The notes beneath the pieces were generated by a model, which worked only from the letters and a program-made list of their open reading frames with translations, was not told the origin of the DNA and did not search any database. 8,896 bases of DNA from CAZYVA01 sp964650695 (GTDB lineage Bacteria > Bacillota > Clostridia > Lachnospirales > Lachnospiraceae). The stretch's first letter is position 1. Each line of letters starts with the position of its first letter. The position numbers were made by a program, and so were the translations under genes. The stretch spans positions 1 through 8,896 of the forward strand of contig CAZYVA010000079.1 in the NCBI GenBank assembly GCA_964650695.1, given 5' to 3'. Shown here piece after piece: positions 6,077-8,896 of the stretch.

Positions 6077-6634
6077 ATGGGGCAGATGGGGAACATCAAT
6101 CCGGCTTCCAGTTTGAAAAGGTGGCTTCATTATCTCTCCGCCGCCCTGGCTGTTGCCGTTTTGACGCTGGCGGATCAGTATACAAAGATGCTGGCTGTAG
6201 AGCATTTGAAAGGGCAGCCTTCGGTTGTGCTGCTTCCGGATGTGTTTGAGCTTTTCTATCTGGAGAACCGGGGGGCGGCGTTTGGGATGCTGCAGGACCA
6301 GCAGGTTTTCTTTCTGGCCATGGTTTCGGTCGTATGCGTGTTTGTCCTGTATTTCTACTTTCACGTGCCGATGACCGGGAAATATCTTCCTGTACGCATC
6401 TGCGCGGTGTTTTTAGTGGCCGGCGCGGTTGGGAACGGGATTGACCGGGTGCGCCAAGGGTACGTGGTCGATTTCTTTTATTTCAAATGGATCGATTTCC
6501 CCGTGTTCAACGTGGCGGACATCTACGTTACCTGTACAGTGTTCGCGCTGCTTTTACTTGTTTTTTTCTATTATAAGGAGGAGGACTTTGAGCAATTGTT
6601 TCCTTGTAGAAGAAGAAGCGGGAGAGCGGATTGA
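6077..6634 (+). CDS. lspA: Lipoprotein signal peptidase (signal peptidase II)
   Basis: This integral membrane aspartyl protease removes signal peptides from diacylated prolipoproteins. The 185-residue product has four hydrophobic segments and all the conserved boxes: ADQYTK (32-37), ENRGAAFGML (63-72), GNGIDR (119-124), GYVVDF (128-133) and FNVADIY (144-150). The catalytic pair should be Asp123 and Asp148. The usual NTGAAF box reads NRGAAF here. The start at ATG 6077 has AAAGG (6067-6071) five bases upstream; ATG 6086, three codons later, is also possible. The gene begins 13 bases after ylmH and its 3' end overlaps rluD by 47 bases, so ylmH, lspA and rluD form a tight operon. Confidence 0.96.
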   Translation: MGQMGNINPASSLKRWLHYLSAALAVAVLTLADQYTKMLAVEHLKGQPSVVLLPDVFELFYLENRGAAFGMLQDQQVFFLAMVSVVCVFVLYFYFHVPMTGKYLPVRICAVFLVAGAVGNGIDRVRQGYVVDFFYFKWIDFPVFNVADIYVTCTVFALLLLVFFYYKEEDFEQLFPCRRRSGRAD

Positions 6635-7502
6635 CCGGTTCCTCGCCAGGGAATGCCCTGGATTTTCGCGTTCCTTTCTGCAGAGGATCGTAAAGGAAGG
6701 CTGTGCGGCCGTCAACCAATGTCCGGTCAAACCCAGCTACAGGCTGAATGCCGGTGATTTTGTGGAGGTATCCGTCCCGGAAGTGAAGGAGCCGGAAATT
6801 ATGCCGGAGGAGATCCCTCTGGAAATCCTTTACGAAGATGACGATATCATCGTCATCAATAAACCTAAGCAGATGGTGGTACATCCGGCTCCGGGCCATT
6901 ATACCCANNNNNNNNNNCATGCGCTTTTATACCACTGCAGGGACAGTTTATCCGGTATCAACGGCTTTTTGCGTCCGGGGATTGTCCATCGGATCGATAT
7001 GGATACGACGGGTTCCTTGCTTGCCTGTAAAACGGACAAGGCGCATCAGGCATTAGCCAAGCAGCTAAAGGAACATTCGATTTACCGGGTGTACGAGGCT
7101 CTGGTCCATGGAAGCCCGAAGGAAGAGGAAGGGACGGTAGACGCACCGATCGGCCGTCATCCTACGGAGCGCAAAAAGATGAGCGTCCAGTGCAAAAACG
7201 GCAGAGATGCCGTCACGCACTATAAAGTGCTGGAACGGCTTGGAAACTACGCTTATATCCAATGCAGGCTGGAGACCGGGCGCACCCACCAGATCCGGGT
7301 GCATATGGCAAGCATCGGGCACCCGCTTGTAGGAGACCAGGTGTACGGCCCGAAGAGATGCCCGTTCCCAGGTCTTACAGGACAGACGCTCCACGCAAAG
7401 ACATTGGGGTTTGTCCATCCGGGGACAGGGGAATATATGGAGATCGAAGCGCCGCTGCCGGATTATTTTACAAAATTGTTGGAGAAGCTCAGGAATCTAT
7501 AA
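6588..7502 (+). CDS. rluD: RluA/RluD family 23S rRNA pseudouridine synthase
   Basis: This enzyme isomerises uridine to pseudouridine in rRNA, probably in 23S helix 69 as in the RluD group. The 304-residue product has an N-terminal S4 RNA-binding domain (about residues 13-72) and a pseudouridine synthase domain with IINKPKQMVVHPAPG, the catalytic box GIVHRIDMDTTG (Asp137 is the catalytic aspartate), and RTHQIRVHMASIGHPLVGD near the C-terminus. Length and order match the family. The start is TTG 6588, six bases after AAGGAGG (6575-6581) within lspA, giving a 47-base overlap. A run of ten N (6908-6917) hides four residues but the frame is intact across it. The exact uridine target is not readable from sequence. 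lspA-rluD adjacency is common in Bacillota. Confidence 0.95.
   Translation: MSNCFLVEEEAGERIDRFLARECPGFSRSFLQRIVKEGCAAVNQCPVKPSYRLNAGDFVEVSVPEVKEPEIMPEEIPLEILYEDDDIIVINKPKQMVVHPAPGHYTXXXXHALLYHCRDSLSGINGFLRPGIVHRIDMDTTGSLLACKTDKAHQALAKQLKEHSIYRVYEALVHGSPKEEEGTVDAPIGRHPTERKKMSVQCKNGRDAVTHYKVLERLGNYAYIQCRLETGRTHQIRVHMASIGHPLVGDQVYGPKRCPFPGLTGQTLHAKTLGFVHPGTGEYMEIEAPLPDYFTKLLEKLRNL
6908..6917. other. Run of ten undetermined bases inside rluD
   Basis: Ten Ns lie between the ...HPAPGHYT and HALLYHC parts of the pseudouridine synthase. Reading frame and residue spacing (four codons, the first being CAN) agree with the usual GTLV-type segment of the family, so the real length is probably ten bases. 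Confidence 0.99.
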
Positions 7503-7541
7503 TCAAAGGATGCTGGGGCCAAATATCCCCAAATCCCCTTA

Positions 7542-7565
7542 CGGGCAGGCCTGCGCCGGATTTTT
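7542..7565 (+). terminator. Probable intrinsic terminator after rluD
   Basis: CGGGCA (7542-7547) pairs with TGC(G)CCG (7552-7558, one bulged G) around a GGCC loop, followed by GA and five Ts (7561-7565). A weaker TGGGG/CCCCA stem (7514-7531) lies upstream without a T-run. Its place, 40 bases after the rluD stop and before a new ribosome binding site, suits the end of the sepF-ylmH-lspA-rluD transcript. I see no convincing promoter between it and the next gene. Confidence 0.5.
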
Positions 7566-7613
7566 GGCTGATTGGCCCTGGTATCCTCAAGTATAAGGAA
7601 GGAGCATGGGAAC

Positions 7614-8258
7614 ATGGCAAAGACAAAAACGATTCTTACGATCGGACGTGAATATGGGAGCGCAGGGCGTGAAATCGGGCGGATGGTAGCCAGGGATTTG
7701 GATGTCCGGCTGTATGATAAGGAGATGCTGGAACGGGCCTCCGAGGAAAGCGGCCTCTGCAAGGAGCTGTTTGAGACGCATGATGAAAAGCCTACGAACA
7801 GTTTCCTCTATTCCATTGTGATGGATACGCATTCCATGGGATATTCCACCGGGAGCTATACGGAGATGCCGATCAACCATAAGGTGTTCCTGGCACAGTT
7901 CGACGCGATTAAAAAAATCGCGGATGAAGGGCCTTGTATCCTGGTTGGGCGCTGCGCGGATTATGCGCTGGAAGGATATGAGAATGTGCTGCGGATTTTC
8001 ATCCGCGCGGATATGGACGCAAAAATCCGCAGGATTGCCCGTATTTACGATCTGACGGACGCAAAGGCAAAGGATCTGATTATCAAGACGGATAAAAAGC
8101 GTTCCAGCTACTACAACTATTACAGCAATAAAAAATGGGGGGCAGCCGCCAGCTATGACATCTGCATCAACAGTTCCATATATGGGATCGAAGGGACGGC
8201 GAAGCTTATCGAGAGTATGATGGCGGCAAAGGAAGCGGTGGAAGACCCAAGGTTATAG
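7614..8258 (+). CDS. Cytidylate kinase-like family protein
   Basis: The 214-residue product belongs to the cytidylate-kinase-like P-loop family common in Clostridia. The N-terminal strand-loop-helix reads ILTIGREYGSAGREIG (residues 7-22). It aligns with the family form IGREYGSGGREIG and, as usual in this family, lacks the Walker A lysine of true Cmk; here one glycine is also Ala17. A central ILVGRCADYAL segment (about 107-117) and an Arg/Lys-rich stretch with IRRIARIY and TDKKRSSYYNYY (about 138-166) resemble the substrate and lid parts of nucleotide kinases. The ATG at 7614 follows AAGGAG (7599-7604) with nine bases of spacing. Real substrate and activity are unknown for this family, and calling it a CMP kinase would go beyond the evidence. 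It stands alone after the rluD terminator. Confidence 0.85.
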   Translation: MAKTKTILTIGREYGSAGREIGRMVARDLDVRLYDKEMLERASEESGLCKELFETHDEKPTNSFLYSIVMDTHSMGYSTGSYTEMPINHKVFLAQFDAIKKIADEGPCILVGRCADYALEGYENVLRIFIRADMDAKIRRIARIYDLTDAKAKDLIIKTDKKRSSYYNYYSNKKWGAAASYDICINSSIYGIEGTAKLIESMMAAKEAVEDPRL

Positions 8259-8297
8259 ATCCTGGTGTCCTGCGTGGCCCTGCGGGGAGGGATTTAT

Positions 8298-8324
8298 ATG
8301 GATACACAGCCGGATGGGGAATAG
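8298..8324 (+). CDS. Possible eight-residue leader peptide (micro-ORF)
   Basis: ATG 8298 opens a reading frame for MDTQPDGE, ending at TAG 8322-8324. It has a better ribosome binding site (GGGGAGG, 8284-8290, seven bases before the ATG) than the prepilin peptidase that begins three bases after its stop codon. Translation of the peptide could hand ribosomes to the peptidase start. No regulatory residue run (such as repeated codons of one amino acid) is visible. It may be a chance ORF. Confidence 0.35.
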   Translation: MDTQPDGE

Positions 8325-8327
8325 AGA

Positions 8328-8896
8328 ATGATAAGATGCCTGGAAATTTGCTTATGGGCGCTCCGTTTTCTGATGGGCGCCTGTACTTTTAGCTTTGTCA
8401 ATGTGGTGATCTGCCGTTTACCCCGCAGTGAGCGTGTGGTACGGGGACGCAGCCATTGCATGGAATGCGGGCATGAACTGGCTGCGGGAGAAGGGATCCC
8501 ACTGGCCAGTTCTATTGCCCTGGGAGGAAAGCGCCGCAGGTGCGGGGCGCGGATCCCAGTCAGGGATGTGATAGTAGAATGTATGGGAGGCGCAGCGTTT
8601 GTGCTTTGTGCTTCCTTTTATGGCATAGGAGAGACAGGAGTGATCTCCGCCAGGGGATTGCTTGTGTTTGTATTTTTGGCGGTTCTTACGGCGGTAGCGG
8701 CCATCGACTGGGATACCCGGACCATCTATGACCGCTTTCATGTTATCATAGGGCTGCTTGGGCTGGCGGCGGTATGGCTGTTCCCGGAGATCACGCTTGC
8801 AGGCAGGCTCATCGGCCTGGCGGTGATCTCCGCGCCCATGCTTGTGCTGGTGCTTTTGATCCCCGGCGCGTTCGGCGGAGGGGATATCAAGCTGAT
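8328..8896 (+). CDS. Prepilin peptidase (type IV leader peptidase, A24 family), 5' part
   Basis: An open frame of 189 codons runs off the window end. Prepilin peptidases cut, and often N-methylate, the leader of type IV pilin-like proteins in the membrane. Both GxGD-protease aspartates are visible: Asp127 in AAIDWDTRTIYD and Asp186 in FGGGDIKL. The N-terminal cytoplasmic domain has CMEC (44-47) and RRRCGARI (69-76), where family members usually have CxxC twice; the third cysteine is Arg69, so only Cys44, Cys47 and Cys72 remain. Hydrophobic segments lie near 7-29, 87-99, 108-126, 139-152 and 157-178. An in-frame TAG at 8322 limits the start; ATG 8328 has only a weak GGGGA site. Such genes serve type IV pili, competence or pseudopili in Clostridia, but none of those partners is in view. 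Confidence 0.9.
   Translation, partial: MIRCLEICLWALRFLMGACTFSFVNVVICRLPRSERVVRGRSHCMECGHELAAGEGIPLASSIALGGKRRRCGARIPVRDVIVECMGGAAFVLCASFYGIGETGVISARGLLVFVFLAVLTAVAAIDWDTRTIYDRFHVIIGLLGLAAVWLFPEITLAGRLIGLAVISAPMLVLVLLIPGAFGGGDIKL

Noticed and set aside
5416..6099. Long antisense frame opposite ylmH
   Set aside because: A shadow of the ylmH codon pattern, with no family features and no ribosome binding site.

Overview
The window looks like a chromosomal core region of a Clostridia bacterium (Bacillota), most likely a member of the Lachnospiraceae. The reasons are the gene order rodA-mgsA-dacA followed by an HlyD-like adaptor, yggS, sepF, ylmH, lspA and rluD, strong AGGAGG-type ribosome binding sites, TTG and GTG starts, and mid-GC codon use. 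The lineage is inferred from gene content and not proven. Apart from one small gene (2135-2350, minus strand), everything is on the plus strand.

Layout. (1) 1-2060: the 3' end of a RodA/FtsW-type glycan polymerase, a methylglyoxal synthase homologue, and an overlapping N-terminally anchored D-Ala-D-Ala carboxypeptidase. This is an envelope-elongation operon that ends at a nested hairpin with a T-tract (2064-2136). (2) 2135-2462: a small DUF378 membrane protein facing the carboxypeptidase, then a short divergent promoter region. (3) 2463-4577: an HlyD-like single-pass adaptor protein and the PLP-homeostasis protein YggS. (4) 4432-5264: a probable internal promoter in the 3' end of yggS, a 159-base hairpin-rich leader, and the Z-ring anchor gene sepF. 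(5) 5275-7502: ylmH (RNA-binding, ribosome quality control), lspA (signal peptidase II) and rluD (23S rRNA pseudouridine synthase), tightly packed and partly overlapping, ending at a probable terminator. A 10-base run of N lies inside rluD. (6) 7614-8896: a cytidylate-kinase-like P-loop protein, an eight-codon leader ORF, and a prepilin peptidase cut by the window end.

The genes together serve growth and division of a Gram-positive cell: septal and lateral wall synthesis, Z-ring anchoring, lipoprotein maturation, and ribosome modification and rescue. I see no phage, transposon, CRISPR or defence system, and the region reads as ordinary conserved chromosome. The most notable anomalies are small. 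The methylglyoxal synthase homologue has lost all three conserved active-site aspartates (to Gln, Glu and Ser). A near-consensus promoter inside yggS would give sepF a long structured leader. The prepilin peptidase has three of the usual four zinc-site cysteines. A micro-ORF with a good ribosome binding site sits directly in front of that peptidase.
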